NCBI GenBank assembly: GCA_040772885.1
Contig: JAXGXF010000008.1
Coordinates: 38,644-102,643, forward strand
DNA: 64,000 nt
Reading direction: 5' to 3'
Source of the DNA: Pullichristensenella sp002068815
Lineage (GTDB): Bacteria > Bacillota > Clostridia > Christensenellales > Aristaeellaceae
Below the pieces are notes generated by a model. It was given only the letters and a program-made list of their open reading frames with translations, was not told the origin of the DNA and made no database searches. The translations under genes and the position numbers were made by a program. Of this stretch, positions 55,401 to 58,611 are shown one piece after another (within the stretch, counting starts at the first letter, position 1; each line of letters opens with the position of its first letter).

Positions 55401-55664
55401 GCCGCGCAGTCGCTGCCCGTGTCCGCGAACCTGCGCGCCGTGAAGACCGACGAGACGGGGGCCGAGCAGGCGGTGCAGCTCCCGGGCCCGGTCGAATTGA
55501 CGCTTCGGCTCTACGGCCAGCCGCTGACGGACGTGTCCGTCGCGTGCCGGATGCCCGACGGAACGACCGAGGTCGTCCATGCGCGGACCGGCCCGAACGG
55601 AGAGCTCGTGCTGTCGCTTGCCGAGCTCCCCGAGCGCATCGAGATTTCCAAAGAAATTGCGTAG
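31410..55664 (+). CDS. giant exported beta-repeat protein, 8,084 residues
   Basis: One open frame of 24.3 kb with GGGGGAGGG 8 nt before the ATG. Residues 1-52 are a signal peptide with a long basic start and cleavage likely after ASA (50-52). Residues about 85-150 are EEEVP-type five-residue repeats, then acidic low-complexity to about 270. From about 470 to 650 isolated GAGDD/GAGSD turns resemble RTX motifs but not in tandem. Residues about 950-5,300 are hundreds of Gly/Ala/Val-rich repeats of the form (A/G)xGxVxV...TxAxIGxxAxVxAGGDVxV, as in leukotoxin/filamentous-haemagglutinin-like beta-helices. About 5,310-6,280 is a more complex region, 6,280-7,760 further FHA-like repeats with a coiled coil at about 7,370-7,515, and a globular end. 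No LPXTG, SLH or C-terminal membrane helix is seen. Adhesin is the best guess. Confidence 0.8.
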   Translation: MKRLLKQEKRCMRRLTKNGVSLVCLALMFALMVGMLLGASGGTIAISSKASAETVQTDSPPPEPSGGLSSGGSGSQPEGEAPLIEEETPEEEVPEEEVPEEEVPEEETPEEEVPEEEIPEEEVPEEEVPEEETPEEEVPEETPEKEEDDALPEEELLPSGPAPGSGNSGSTGEPTEVLESEGEPDPEGELPEEQPEGEQTEQQPEGEPEGEPGDEIPEEEQSGGLTEDLLPSGLAPDGGDGADGGGISAEPMSAGLSNGPMMMSALGAEEPMLMGALDEPIGSGDVVEAYAIPAGKAYIKEIGADISYANDATNNAITNALKDALTYIKSLYQEPGTPSEKTATIVVGNGVYQNGLSIAGSDADTVLKNLIDEILGLSGADSASTMRLNIVAEDAIDEGGNIHENGAGGAQLEGDVKVEFEGLNVVLAGLYFSTRGLINVNGAESFSFYGTTQDDVVDLELSNVEKEIVVRTGAGDDKVSVKVTKKPTVKAQIDLQEGYQQAFQSLTSLTSAEFAALPTEIQNAITTIINNIDDLVLDPSLDLEPIAIDIDLGLGNDLAEFKLIDSTDLKLGTPNIELGTISYGFGIDLGAADVSIAGGAGSDRISISGGRSLSLAQEVIKFLVDHISALDLDCPETTLTLVGGAGDDVLTVDMTAAFSTLGGISTDVIGDAGFDRLHLTGKLNKHRDVAERITARMLTSSVEISIEALAEITLLGDIAGDLLSLGFERQFDIAAVGVDAFTDELENKRTIKLEGEALTAEALPFTNYEIVGYGSKGEEGDAYRTVDFESALTIPAGGVLLTNIIAEAADEAGRIEIMKLAAPGLNVVILGGHIEITGGVTGKNVLVHAVGTDDVVVGGELQIVDDDTSEDDLSVGVGLYEAKSERKIEISALGRIVAAEAIDVLASLKLDKGFMPIPDIVPIDFDPFILKIGNAVVDVRGQLVAGGSIRAASELKIDIEATNGMLKVVVPLAVGIAVGSSTVTVSGSAKIDAGAGAVLDALSDTRVYAEAPGGSLKFAIALAVAAIDTRVTVRDSARIEADTSAHLVANSYVRSSAVSAGKPPNILNVKAQSGVFIAAGFVDNDTSVEILDSASVKALGGELRLDSTSRVYADTISVCIPSDKDAEGKVSATKAMGFVQKLLGVKLNITGTLKNIVTGASMQDTLKNAVKPAEPEQSSKQFMGALALGYIENNNAARINTSGAVVAGGALKVLARGETASNMRADGSLYKTPPLLPGGGTPEDAPKKAFGVAIGVHVFNHDNAAEILKGSIAANGLKVDADMGFTAASDVVKAGHVPETAEFGLAGAIAVHLVKTVNSSLIGKGATYAIGGGSVQSSSSGRGSYVTVGDASGKRARNSFSVGGITIPLAPANSSTSDSKGIGAGIAVALVGIDVTAEIEDGVNFGAAALQSALVSAKYTGTEHVEAGAGAAGGKAIVPVLALSVGGVYAKAYLGTSTQGLNLAGDLKVAANSSVTRKMQVDAAAVGTGVGFGGAFGVAILNDSAEASLMRGAAAASVAVDASSISRFTQKVLASAKGAAPAPSPNAPPGQMPANPPAGTQDDYDNAIKNGKDGDLPLDENGDDMRALFNEGEADKLADKNTQTAKDMSEKINTKNVNTDTVTAAANGRPKAQTNEGSIQVAAALALNIQKNTSSAEIGDGVAVTATGDVKVTSLVDTDAVICASASATNSTTGVGVGVAINYVRYKNTAYMGAASVRAKSLTVKADILEAQQKKTVEEIFASLMKFFADVQGRNLLLNALLSAKGKSSLEELLATDPAFAAEYAKLGADDKAAVSKLVLDMLVAQFKDEKLDTAGAVGGALAESVVDAFVAKLTDPDFLLSLFTGGGKAKFEELAAQYGLTGRVAIQRIRDMVVAALNVKFGNPGELDGVGNLFSTSAISGVGASNVGIAGSAAIAIINGETAATIAGKAVLPADADIVVDGVVTISAEAAQKIYTTASASADKNGMAQKNKDGKGDSGGKSVGVGASAAISTVDMRCEAILGERRFVEADALTVLSELRSDIDAVSVAGSDPIARRDNVAVTTPQIGGVSTLPQNNTSHKDISVDASVALSMIDNIVHAFVGSGAKLALDGGNIIETKTELSPGALERVNLWLRAYQRGQTSAASSGFAIGGQAAVGAAIAINLENSDVKASFLGSAVVKGIAKVEAKTLNEDEAIALATVVGASLDRYLAKMRSLFRMLSLNETLPTGGLNASIVAKLNKFAGPAMQTGGSAISGLPLLPTLMQRLNINLPTNPAGSGSAGGAIGKAGENANGATGQQTNQDGQNGQKINIAAAAAVNVTEHIATAEVAGTISCEELEVTAENRANYRTVGTGAAVTPMESNSNNISIGVAVSVNDNEANALVSGDLTAKGNEATPKDDGRVRITSTLTQNMDGKYLGLLGAQGIAGSVAGSGGKVGFAGAVAILVAKARANATIAADAIIRGGDVSVGAVDKSKLAVRAGAVTIGGAQAGIGASFALIYAENSLIASVGSRARVTAKSLKVTAQKQPVDASDYKFPFGWDALFTVNVEEASRKGLININTKEKTGGIIGVDVAIGADDLLKVIDTLNYLASVSYYAEAIAGAIAAGQDAKVAIAGSVAMLFTQSRTEASIGDHALIALDGGDAEVSAASKTNARIIGGAIGATKGKVGAGVNIASVSDRDEIFASIGDDSAISGAKDVLVGAKADRDLLAVTIAAGATGESGGAALGGGINVIVTGSDVRADVGKRVHVAASGIFAAQAENLSDLTLISTSLAFSTNGAALGGTVAVIVAENNTQATVGDYAEITAGGDVLVKAVSDEKLLNVLASLSGSAGDPLTVAGTIGVLVSQSETRAEVGSRAKLRATAGSVSILADGEVKQVVVLAAVTGGTGKAAVGATVNVNVFEHKVLALVGEHAELIADAVEAGRNVVILATAGDQTIIVTVAGGMTSGNVGIAGAIPVIVSQSSVRAGLGGFAKAYAGDSVVIYAELITGLYDVAGGIAIGSTAGVGITASTAVLNNTVEALVGDSAQLIAHAAASSEHGLSAGVQLPNRTDRRRGVIVRASAENRILLASMSGGGAGTAGVSGVVNTLVDKNTVRAVVGNSVKIISGYEETEGGEAGDETGADAEVAVEAEDDSELYNLAGAVAVGGTAGVGGTIVVMVYDKVLEALIGGLGSVRATGDVSASAASEDTVLLLALSFGGGGTAAVSVGASALVFQNRVTAGLGGAIRAGGDISIGAIGRNDIFNIAAAFAGAGTAAVTPVGVVTYCEGKTKAVVGAGADFEAAGKFTLTADSKEFITADAAGVAGSGTAAVSGTVDILISKQTTEALTEANARITAGAITVRAEDGLDAFMVVGTVAVSGEAAVGVTAIVSVLRNTTTAGFGAGSRIKSLTGDIAIAAKSDRNVGAYAATAGVGGGAAGVAATIMVTVVGGKLTKDTSDALSKGFNSESFMSTAFGAGHASAGGYRQNTAAGTGRALEGDGVKLSDAKVGKDGKFDGESGYRSGDLDSDEKGDAGERGGDQEIDETKNEDISAAGNLGAAKPDYDPMDSIGAYIGAGATVDSKRDIKITACDNLIADMFTGTVAGGFYAGVGIGVAVGVLYSNVLAYVEDGAALSAGGDIEVSARAGSTPVPDGEAGRADDLKNVFTGDSSVNLTDRTIRAISVTGSAGIAGVSGAVAAIAVHSNVFAYIEGDVTRADNLTVKAVSEYPLCLAATLAVSGGIVGVGASVAIVLVSGNSKASIAGDASVAVGGKVSVRTVLNMSALTGAAAFAAGGVGVNGAVSLAVNRTRADTFVGQGVRLGAAELLVDADVDSHAKAYILGVALGGGLAANLSAGIAIVAPTVLTYIGETPGDREDADGAAIGSKGQVTAPKVIVKNDVTSTARTSILTLSASALGISGNVLLVFNRTDAVAGIAGANVDAATSILIDAFMHSTAESKLAAAAAGSVTIGFSVSYVHLRSSNQALIDTTGAAVSAPIIGVYAGRSDNRNTASAAAHAVTGNVGMMTFGLNAAIADNDARNLANIVGNGFLTASTMLDLCAYGKATAEAEIHGIDFSGIKIVASFAAAVLRSRQEAVLYGSHVTAGGVAAKSYLSSEEASANAASAKLNIGCGILALVSAPVNVAIAYGRSASIAGIAPNSIAITGGKVDIRSDGHANALAEVKNQSNVNLLAAGLNAAFAYQQARFDAYLVIPNDESVETEGTVGDVDVKVSYTSRAKAELTPSEGGVEFSYYANIKVNVAVAGNSTAANAYIAGAGAIAANKVTVSAIGEAYADATVYKPIVSGGMANVAANAMAALLSATQKAYIQSITIRGTSASVTSELNKDKGKGASATLGSNGGNASASLAGVNSKANIAVAIADATGSAKVISANLILTGALTVNSKGDSYAKAVVNGDDFTGGAVGIGVNELYAYAKGGFNATAGGNISASSITIDSNYKVNANAVSAQPNGGAKLELATIQGNIAYAETDASSTAGIDGAGTIATGALSATANATAKATAEIQGVNLSITGVNLAVNVVTAVVNGTQKAIVRGATVSASSVSVRSYFNIGSSTENYAATAVVGSNGGASVGIVGGNTSSAKASVTAKVSSEVDGAVFASVPGAVTVLTEAKSFALARVIEPTAAVTLVNVSLIKVEADAAGTFTASFKVGPGDSSVGSVSVKSVYTVYSRAKTGSAGGLNLSLANAKLNKATANTSVAGNAGFGSGGKLEVSGDVLVMVDAIADAIADVASPSLSVSGYGAAVNEVTANLNASQNAYAFGSGSANIAGQIEILSKLNASEGGHGALAISRGPRGSISALAAYTNSAYANSASENIGYIADIDLTAASVKLYVHTVNLADARAENGSALGAFAYGNLYAESCTADRAVAKISGGKVTATSGSVDLDAENSSTSKSLAAAGGTDLLLVGATTSESKAYVGKSGRRQVAEVFIADGAVVKAKEDVDLYAYNIGLAQAIIQKGGSYSIAKIAVSALPTVSYYSTYAGVKDGCRVAADRDIRIRAQDYARARSEAMDTSMGVGVNVATTYGDNAVYTDTKVEIGAAKLFSTRDVLIQAESSAYMYALTYASVGSIFYGSGTMQARNYLARTVTADILGGADIESDFGTLTVRATGGAADEITTYARCDSTGFVAIGDARAYIDVSTVVKANVARGAKLKNTFGYVKIYTDASMNRAYAYAHVYNSGVGNEPDAKALGTLTLTSQVNLGGSAGSGTAEAVGKNVDIRSYLGKLNFTMQSYSRGRGLGVNVDSESRTYAYLTSEVNARNATVKGYDSVVIQAESRPGWRSAHILNDAYSFAQGIGDATATAQLGGSYSKTSVHLYGGTNVYGAKVTIDALRFNGTVNQYPHTRRTGIASSHTNHWGSFSNQREMYVDSGVGFHIGDAAAGIVIDISASGVRQVGLPKENMSLVGISGDVVTINPLSNPLPGFLYLGVHDGSGYKVYNQQFIPEVIIINRTGMRLDIMGITVENINFVYPSVSGGNGIKRESSLNRTPTIIIESRSNGGVYVRRLISNRTGTTIFRWTGRDGGNLTSDGEVPVASAAGAKVSPVWTHSLIIENAANIGADADNRFTAFLFLLGTEEGAFSAVTSGSSYMRLTPVLFIEKNTKDEVTDAADASAFSPTLRVERLMATGDNDLVLANGIRLYSLKGSTVIEMPLPGTLEYVTGELKGLTASATISTAGLERYLQGYSIADDVYIYLLPNGTTIYVDSLGQIARVTEMVGATEVSTTLKDFAFVPGDSGIAQVGLGTGVSLNLGTGELTLESGANFEALLSVIDADWLMNNTGTGAGKKFVFTYTQRKLVTDPETGGSIWETELIEVGVTPWITVGTSILYWVNNRGLSSTNLLDENEMYLLRKTGDTLEVFVIGGPDEVNEQHGYNKDSLYPYYDDKNKTVTVDDGIANKWKNATPAEFNEAKEQIGNLVLDFENPKLEVQYVGIGNFLGIDRLWAYYEISTGLWYYREAYEYFPGLYTSRMKLLPDQNIGTAHCLLSGTVLQNVYYGGSPIAISVQNDYFYTQTIRDEWDDNGGYIAIDNGGNYRLSMSGPMLREWDITVLYATKRAASLAITPVDPEDEDTRYHVGVFETDEPGNANSYAEFDGPIKNIPIKEDNLPANSYESGTGYRIHDMLYIAKNGQVLMLVDSDGDRTIDFSAAYNGATYRSDFMTIANVGALLNAYTGANEPIQPQIELKKDVQSVALERLTNFVATDVQGRYWYWDGAVWNLATAVPVDGKTRIQYGGNTHLTIWTKDDVLYFLLPDDTQIGSDGSIAGGGTTAQAQKLISVDGLKYLLGMLEGDNVVVTMPDAHGSLEDGRRNGQVGPNIHAFGDATFISSSTGSIGTAVAPLGIVVGGELIFKNLAGETKLETNANLISNEGDVVIAPGTVVRDVLFKVSANGGSIRFTDITVLSEDDGDSNNGALDFRALEEIAQLAAPVPGHLTGLVLRGAPISKAYADWTASNGGISLARIDAINAKVELDAGGSISAAAILADKKSELTLAADGDIVSTSVTLTDSKLIGGAGGTIMMTTVRATEGSEVSLTAVQHIMASSVSANDSKVTGSAGGSITVTLAIDAAADSEVTLTADGGISIASISADGGSTVEGHADMSISAQAVDARAGSTVKMEAKGDIDSAAVFADDSDILFDSGADISVGRIDADNKSLLDFDADGSITAYEADLNGSTLDFLAGRDILFDIIEGDSSTVALRSRDGNIFTKDAGSYIRLRGASALTLSAGGDIGRSGARLIADVPENIIVRIEKVANLHLDGVALTGGAFDGARPSADIRSGRAEGGKALSGDWLGAAGIEALNPAIANQTPEQIAAWIASLMARSRWESMITADALSSQIGLNAIAPNTLKALLVDGVTFTDAALNQMLLAKDYATLGTMLSAVLPATQPDPITGLPVPRVADEVALKWLEGAIADDKVADLAGTLSALLTQDEILALIEAAWVIADYAGHSVPAMDDPAARALNLSIGTSTGAAHIWNEGDIAIVQDHGDFTAADVRSERGDADIRASEGSIFGAESDAPNVQARRIKLFAALGIGSGGRALTTEQQANRPTLVANITKPVKDAGGDYALRLFERPVTETVLEQELDLNGDPMYDLFGEPVMHEVERPVLDALGHPVTEWVADIAVAYDWLRVDYPAEATRLDAKAGGSVYLAEASGDFGLGTIEAGGDVSLCAPGTIYDVRGDSETAPNIEAVGKASLTSDNGTIGTNGDYLETDVGGVVTARAEGDINILDRADLALVADSAHGQVNADAAGDIELSNSDPNANLIIGPVHAGGNASIAAQGSLVAGDRLGRSEQVVGASIRLEAGGDIGTPESPILIETDAEAGGTLTALASGCAYATELTGGLIVKKIATGGDAVLAVPGGVTDEDGGQKVVNVNDKARDFIEATARAEQAQAAADAAKAYAADGGRLPEELGRAAAERAVLQAQALLDAQQASLAALNSQLDALKLNPKATPKQIDALARRVAAQQAKVDAAQLERIARQSALDGINARIDLARQHAEDLQGAADLLRLDAQALANQAHLALFDAMGAGDSIEAGGSVTIAAGGPIGSSANALGVRAAGTVSLSVGDPANDTVDIEGTGGMNLLPIRAGSVYISAIGSILAAGAKGGDIAANSLSIRSVTGDVGAANRPIRTSVANLTAMGNNICIENDRSLTLDGVIGGTVDLAVRGNVISGSGTPNIFADLLKLRASGNIAAIGDRLDIHVGALDMAGRDAFLHNSSGYLDVLNIQGKYVDIEADGFVIGGTIFAKNLRIFAQGGVGSAGDPLAINVPGRVNIASAYGRVYWKNLFRPEHYIPRTLTDPRTGVSVIGDIHRRAVLSVANLTLLDREALAARIRQALLSEALVLAYGIRLTAPGGEPGFVGTVEVRIPVDPRYEGLPLLVLGFVNGRYALFGGIVKDGVLAFETAELGDFVVLDPALYEEVFKLFNGFLNWTLSEQMDASEEALAILEAAYRAYREQSGEGLYLLNASTGVQADFEKDGSAPEGAYEGMRLEVEIERPDGAEGTAAQSLPVSANLRAVKTDETGAEQAVQLPGPVELTLRLYGQPLTDVSVACRMPDGTTEVVHARTGPNGELVLSLAELPERIEISKEIA
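31665..31840 (+). repeat. 15-bp tandem repeats coding for PEEEV/PEEET
   Basis: About eleven near-perfect 15-base units (GAGGAAGTCCCCGAG type) with GTC, ACC or ATT variants at one codon. The unit is a multiple of three, so copy-number changes would lengthen or shorten the stalk of the giant protein without breaking the frame. Confidence 0.9.
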
Positions 55665-55690
55665 AATACGGGATCGAAAAACCACAGAAG

Positions 55691-55714
55691 AGCCCGCGCC
55701 GAACGGCGCGGGCT
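55691..55714 (+). terminator. hairpin after the giant gene, weak terminator
   Basis: A perfect 10-bp stem AGCCCGCGCC/GGCGCGGGCT with a GAAC loop about 27 bases after the stop codon. Only two T follow, so termination may rely on other factors. Confidence 0.55.
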
Positions 55715-56004
55715 TCGAATGTGGGAGGGGAGGGCGCGAGCGGCGCGGCGCGGGGGCGGTGGCTGTCGTGAGAGGAGCCGCCGGACACGCGTTTTGATTG
55801 GCTGCGGCAGCGGTCGCCGGGCATGTGTCTGAACCGCACCAAAACCCCGCCTCGCGCGCGCAACAGGGCCGACAAGACTGTAAAATTTGCGCGAAATGGA
55901 CAGTATGTCAAAAAATAGCATGCCATACCATGCAAATTGCTGCTGCGGTTAACGGTTTTCTTGCAAGGAATGCGCTTTTCTTTGCGCAACCTCCGCGCTC
56001 GTTA
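55715..56004. other. intergenic region before the phosphate permease
   Basis: About 290 bases with no convincing gene, RNA or repeat. Base composition falls towards the right end near the promoter of the pit gene. Frames that cross it lack ribosome binding sites. Confidence 0.6.
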
Positions 56005-56013
56005 TGGTATAAT
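56005..56013 (+). promoter_or_regulatory. extended -10 promoter of the phosphate permease operon
   Basis: TGGTATAAT: a perfect TATAAT (56008-56013) with the TG of an extended -10. No good -35 lies at the usual distance (TTGCGC at 55982 is 20 bases away). I see no clear Pho box. Confidence 0.6.
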
Positions 56014-56083
56014 AGAGACAAGTGTTTTGGACCGCACACCACGGCACGGCTCCGAAAAACGAGGAAGGGGAGTACGGCAACGC

Positions 56084-57136
56084 ATGTCGACATCCATTTC
56101 TGAATTTATTACGATGCTGGGCCAGTATCCCGCGCTGATACTGACCGCCATACTCACCATCGCCGTGATCCTGGTCAACGGCTGGACGGACGCGCCGAAC
56201 GCGATCGCAACCTGCGTCTCCACGCGCGCCATGCGCCCCGAGCCGGCGATCCTCATGGCGGCCGTATTCAACCTCCTGGGCGTCCTGATCATGACGCTCG
56301 TCAACAAAAAGGTCGCCGAGACGATCTACAACATGGTCGATTTCGCCGGGGACTCGCACAACGCGCTGATCGCCCTCTGCGCCGCGCTCGTCGCGATCGT
56401 GATCTGGGCGACCGCGGCGTGGAAGTTCGGCATCCCGACCAGCGAGAGCCACGCGCTGATCGCGGGGCTTTCCGGCGGGGCGATCGCGCTGCAGGGCGGG
56501 CTGGGCGGCATCAACGGCGCGGAGTGGCTGAAGGTGATCTACGGCCTCGGGCTCTCGACGGTGCTCGGCTTCGCGATGGGCTTCGGGGCCTCGCGGCTCG
56601 TGGGCTTGCTGTTCCGGCGCGCGGAGCGCAAAAAGGCCAGCGTCGCGTTCCGCAGGGCGCAAATCGGCGGCGCGGCGGCGATGGCGTTCATGCACGGCGC
56701 GCAGGACGGCCAGAAGTTCATCAGCGTTTTCTTGCTGGGCATGGCGCTCTCGCGCGGCGAGGTCGGCACGGGCGCGATCGTCATTCCGCTGTGGCTGATG
56801 GTGCTCTGCGCGGGAGTGATGGGGCTCGGGACCTCGATCGGCGGCTACCGGATCATCAAATCGGTCGGCATGGACATGGTCAAGCTCGACGTCGCGCAGG
56901 GCTTCTCCGCGGACGCGGCGGCGGCGGGCTGCCTTCTGCTCTCCTCCGTGACGGGCATCCCGGTCTCGACCACGCACACGAAGACGACGGCCATCATGGG
57001 CGTCGGCGCGGCGAAGCGCCTCAAGAGCGTCAACTGGAGCGTCGTGCGCGAGATGGTGCTGACCTGGGTGCTTACATTTCCGGGCTGCGGCCTGGTGGGT
57101 TTCCTGATGGCGAAGCTGTTCATCGCCATATTTTGA
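56084..57136 (+). CDS. inorganic phosphate permease (Pit/PHO4 family)
   Basis: A 350-residue membrane transporter of the PiT family, moving phosphate with a cation. The duplicated PiT signature GWTDAPNAIAT (near 30-40) and VSTTHTKTTAIMG (near 298-310) is present, with about ten helices and a cytoplasmic basic loop in the middle (RRAERKKASVAFRRAQ). The start at 56084 has GGAAGGGGAG about 12 nt upstream; longer frames begin in the promoter region. The next gene is a DUF47 protein, the usual regulator or partner of Pit in Bacillota. Confidence 0.92.
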   Translation: MSTSISEFITMLGQYPALILTAILTIAVILVNGWTDAPNAIATCVSTRAMRPEPAILMAAVFNLLGVLIMTLVNKKVAETIYNMVDFAGDSHNALIALCAALVAIVIWATAAWKFGIPTSESHALIAGLSGGAIALQGGLGGINGAEWLKVIYGLGLSTVLGFAMGFGASRLVGLLFRRAERKKASVAFRRAQIGGAAAMAFMHGAQDGQKFISVFLLGMALSRGEVGTGAIVIPLWLMVLCAGVMGLGTSIGGYRIIKSVGMDMVKLDVAQGFSADAAAAGCLLLSSVTGIPVSTTHTKTTAIMGVGAAKRLKSVNWSVVREMVLTWVLTFPGCGLVGFLMAKLFIAIF

Positions 57137-57153
57137 CAAAGTAGAGGTGCGCT

Positions 57154-57777
57154 ATGGCTAAGAAAAGCGGCTGCAATTACTTCGAGTTCTTTCGCGAGAT
57201 GACCGACTGCGCGTGCCGCGCGGCGGAGGCGCTGCATACGCTGTTCAGCAACTACCAGGCGGAGCGGCTGCGCGAGGAGACCGAGACCATCCACAAGATC
57301 GAGCACGAGGCGGACATCAAGAAGCACAGCATGATGCAGCGGCTGCTGAAGGAGTTCCTGCCGCCGATCGACCGCGAGGACATCATACGCATCGCGCACG
57401 TGCTCGACGAGGTCGTCGACATGATCGACGAGGTCGTGATGAGCCTGTACATGAACGACATCCCCGCCTGCCGGCCGGACGTGCTGCCGATCTCCGGCGT
57501 GATTGTGAAGCAGTGCGAAGAACTCAAGAAGCTGATGCAGGAGTTTGAAAACTACAAGAAGTCGACGAAGATCATGGAGCACGTCGTCGTCGTCAACACG
57601 CTCGAGGAGGAGTGCGACAGGATGTTCCTCGAGGCGGTCCGCACGCTCAAGCGCACGTGCTCCGGCCCGATCGAGCTGATCGCGTGGAAGGAAATCTACA
57701 AGAGCCTCGAGGACTGCGCGGACGCCTGCGAGAAGGTCGCCGACGCGGTCGAAGAGGTCGTCATGAAGAACACCTGA
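57154..57777 (+). CDS. DUF47/PhoU-like partner of the phosphate permease
   Basis: A 207-residue all-helical cytoplasmic protein of the DUF47 family, distantly related to PhoU. Conserved acidic blocks include HKIEHEADIKKH near 45-57 and NTLEEECDRMF near 147-157, where PhoU-like proteins bind metals. In other bacteria the DUF47 gene paired with pit is needed for or modulates phosphate uptake. It follows pit by 17 bases with GTAGAGGTG before the ATG and ends at a hairpin terminator. Confidence 0.9.
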   Translation: MAKKSGCNYFEFFREMTDCACRAAEALHTLFSNYQAERLREETETIHKIEHEADIKKHSMMQRLLKEFLPPIDREDIIRIAHVLDEVVDMIDEVVMSLYMNDIPACRPDVLPISGVIVKQCEELKKLMQEFENYKKSTKIMEHVVVVNTLEEECDRMFLEAVRTLKRTCSGPIELIAWKEIYKSLEDCADACEKVADAVEEVVMKNT

Positions 57778-57789
57778 GCGAATTCATCC

Positions 57790-57834
57790 GGCAAAAAGGA
57801 GAGGCCTCCGGAATGGGGCTTCCCCCTTTTTGCC
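57790..57834. terminator. bidirectional terminator between the DUF47 gene and mgtC
   Basis: GGCAAAAAGG (57790-57799) pairs with CCTTTTTGCC (57825-57834), with inner GGAG/CTCC-type pairing in between. A and T blocks in the stem serve both convergent genes. Confidence 0.7.
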
Positions 57835-57845
57835 GCTTCGGGAGG

Positions 57846-58520
57846 TTATGTATTGGTCGTGCGTATGCTCTGCACGTTCGTGTGCTCCGACAGGTGGTTG
57901 ACGATGTCGGTGTAATACGTCTTTCCGGGCAGCTTCAGCGTGTAGATGTTCGTGTAGAGGTTGCCGTTGTCGCGGTTTTCGACGTGGAAGTCGACGTCGA
58001 GTATCTGTATGCCCAGCGATTCGAAGTAGGCGTTGATGAAGGTGATCGTCTCGACCCGGTGGATGAACTTGATCTCGAGCTTCTTCATCGTGTTCACGCG
58101 GACGATGCGCTGCATGACGACCAGCACGCCGAGCACGAACACGCCGCCGACCAGCGCGATCAGGTAATACCCGTAGCCGATCGCAAGCCCCAGGCACGCC
58201 GCGTTCCACAATGACGCCGCGGTCGTCAGCCCCGCGATCTTCTTGCGCGCGGTGAAGATCGTGCCCGCGCCCAGAAAGCCCACGCCGGTGATGACCTGCG
58301 CGGTCACGCGGCCGAAGCTGTAGGACACGCGGCCGTCGGAGACCTTCGAGATCTCCGCCATGAACGAGGCCTCGATCAGCGCGACGATGCACGCGCCCAG
58401 GCACACGAGCACGTGCGTGCGCATGCCGGCGGGCCGGCCCTTGTACTCCCGCTCGACGCCGATGAGCGTGCTGACGGCGATCGCGATGCCGATCCGAAGA
58501 AGCGTCGTCTGCCAGTCCAA
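57846..58520 (-). CDS. MgtC/SapB-family membrane protein
   Basis: A 224-residue protein: five membrane helices in residues 1-140 with the MgtC motifs LIGVEREYKGRPAGMRTHVLVCLGA and GFLGAGTI, then a C-terminal cytoplasmic ACT-like domain (about 150-224). MgtC-type proteins affect magnesium and phosphate balance and membrane potential. The start is uncertain; TTG 58520 is preferred because GGGAGG lies about 8 nt before it, while the TTG six bases upstream is only 2 nt from it. Its place next to the Pit operon fits a role in phosphate and magnesium balance. Confidence 0.85.
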   Translation of the reverse strand: MDWQTTLLRIGIAIAVSTLIGVEREYKGRPAGMRTHVLVCLGACIVALIEASFMAEISKVSDGRVSYSFGRVTAQVITGVGFLGAGTIFTARKKIAGLTTAASLWNAACLGLAIGYGYYLIALVGGVFVLGVLVVMQRIVRVNTMKKLEIKFIHRVETITFINAYFESLGIQILDVDFHVENRDNGNLYTNIYTLKLPGKTYYTDIVNHLSEHTNVQSIRTTNT

Positions 58521-58550
58521 TCCCAAGACCTCCCTTTTCCCTTTAAGGAA

Positions 58551-58579
58551 ATTTTATACGAAAGTTTCGGGAATTGCAA
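58551..58579 (-). promoter_or_regulatory. promoter of mgtC
   Basis: On the minus strand TTGCAA (58574-58579) and TAAAAT (58551-58556) are 17 bases apart, about 30 bases before the start. No magnesium-sensing leader is possible in so short a 5' region. Confidence 0.6.
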
Positions 58580-58611
58580 CCGGCAAAGCGCATTTTCGGG
58601 AAATTTCAGCT

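Noticed and set aside
55937..56083. N-terminal extension of the phosphate permease
   Set aside because: It would begin upstream of the -10 box of the gene's own promoter. The start at 56084 has a good ribosome binding site and is the normal PiT N-terminus.
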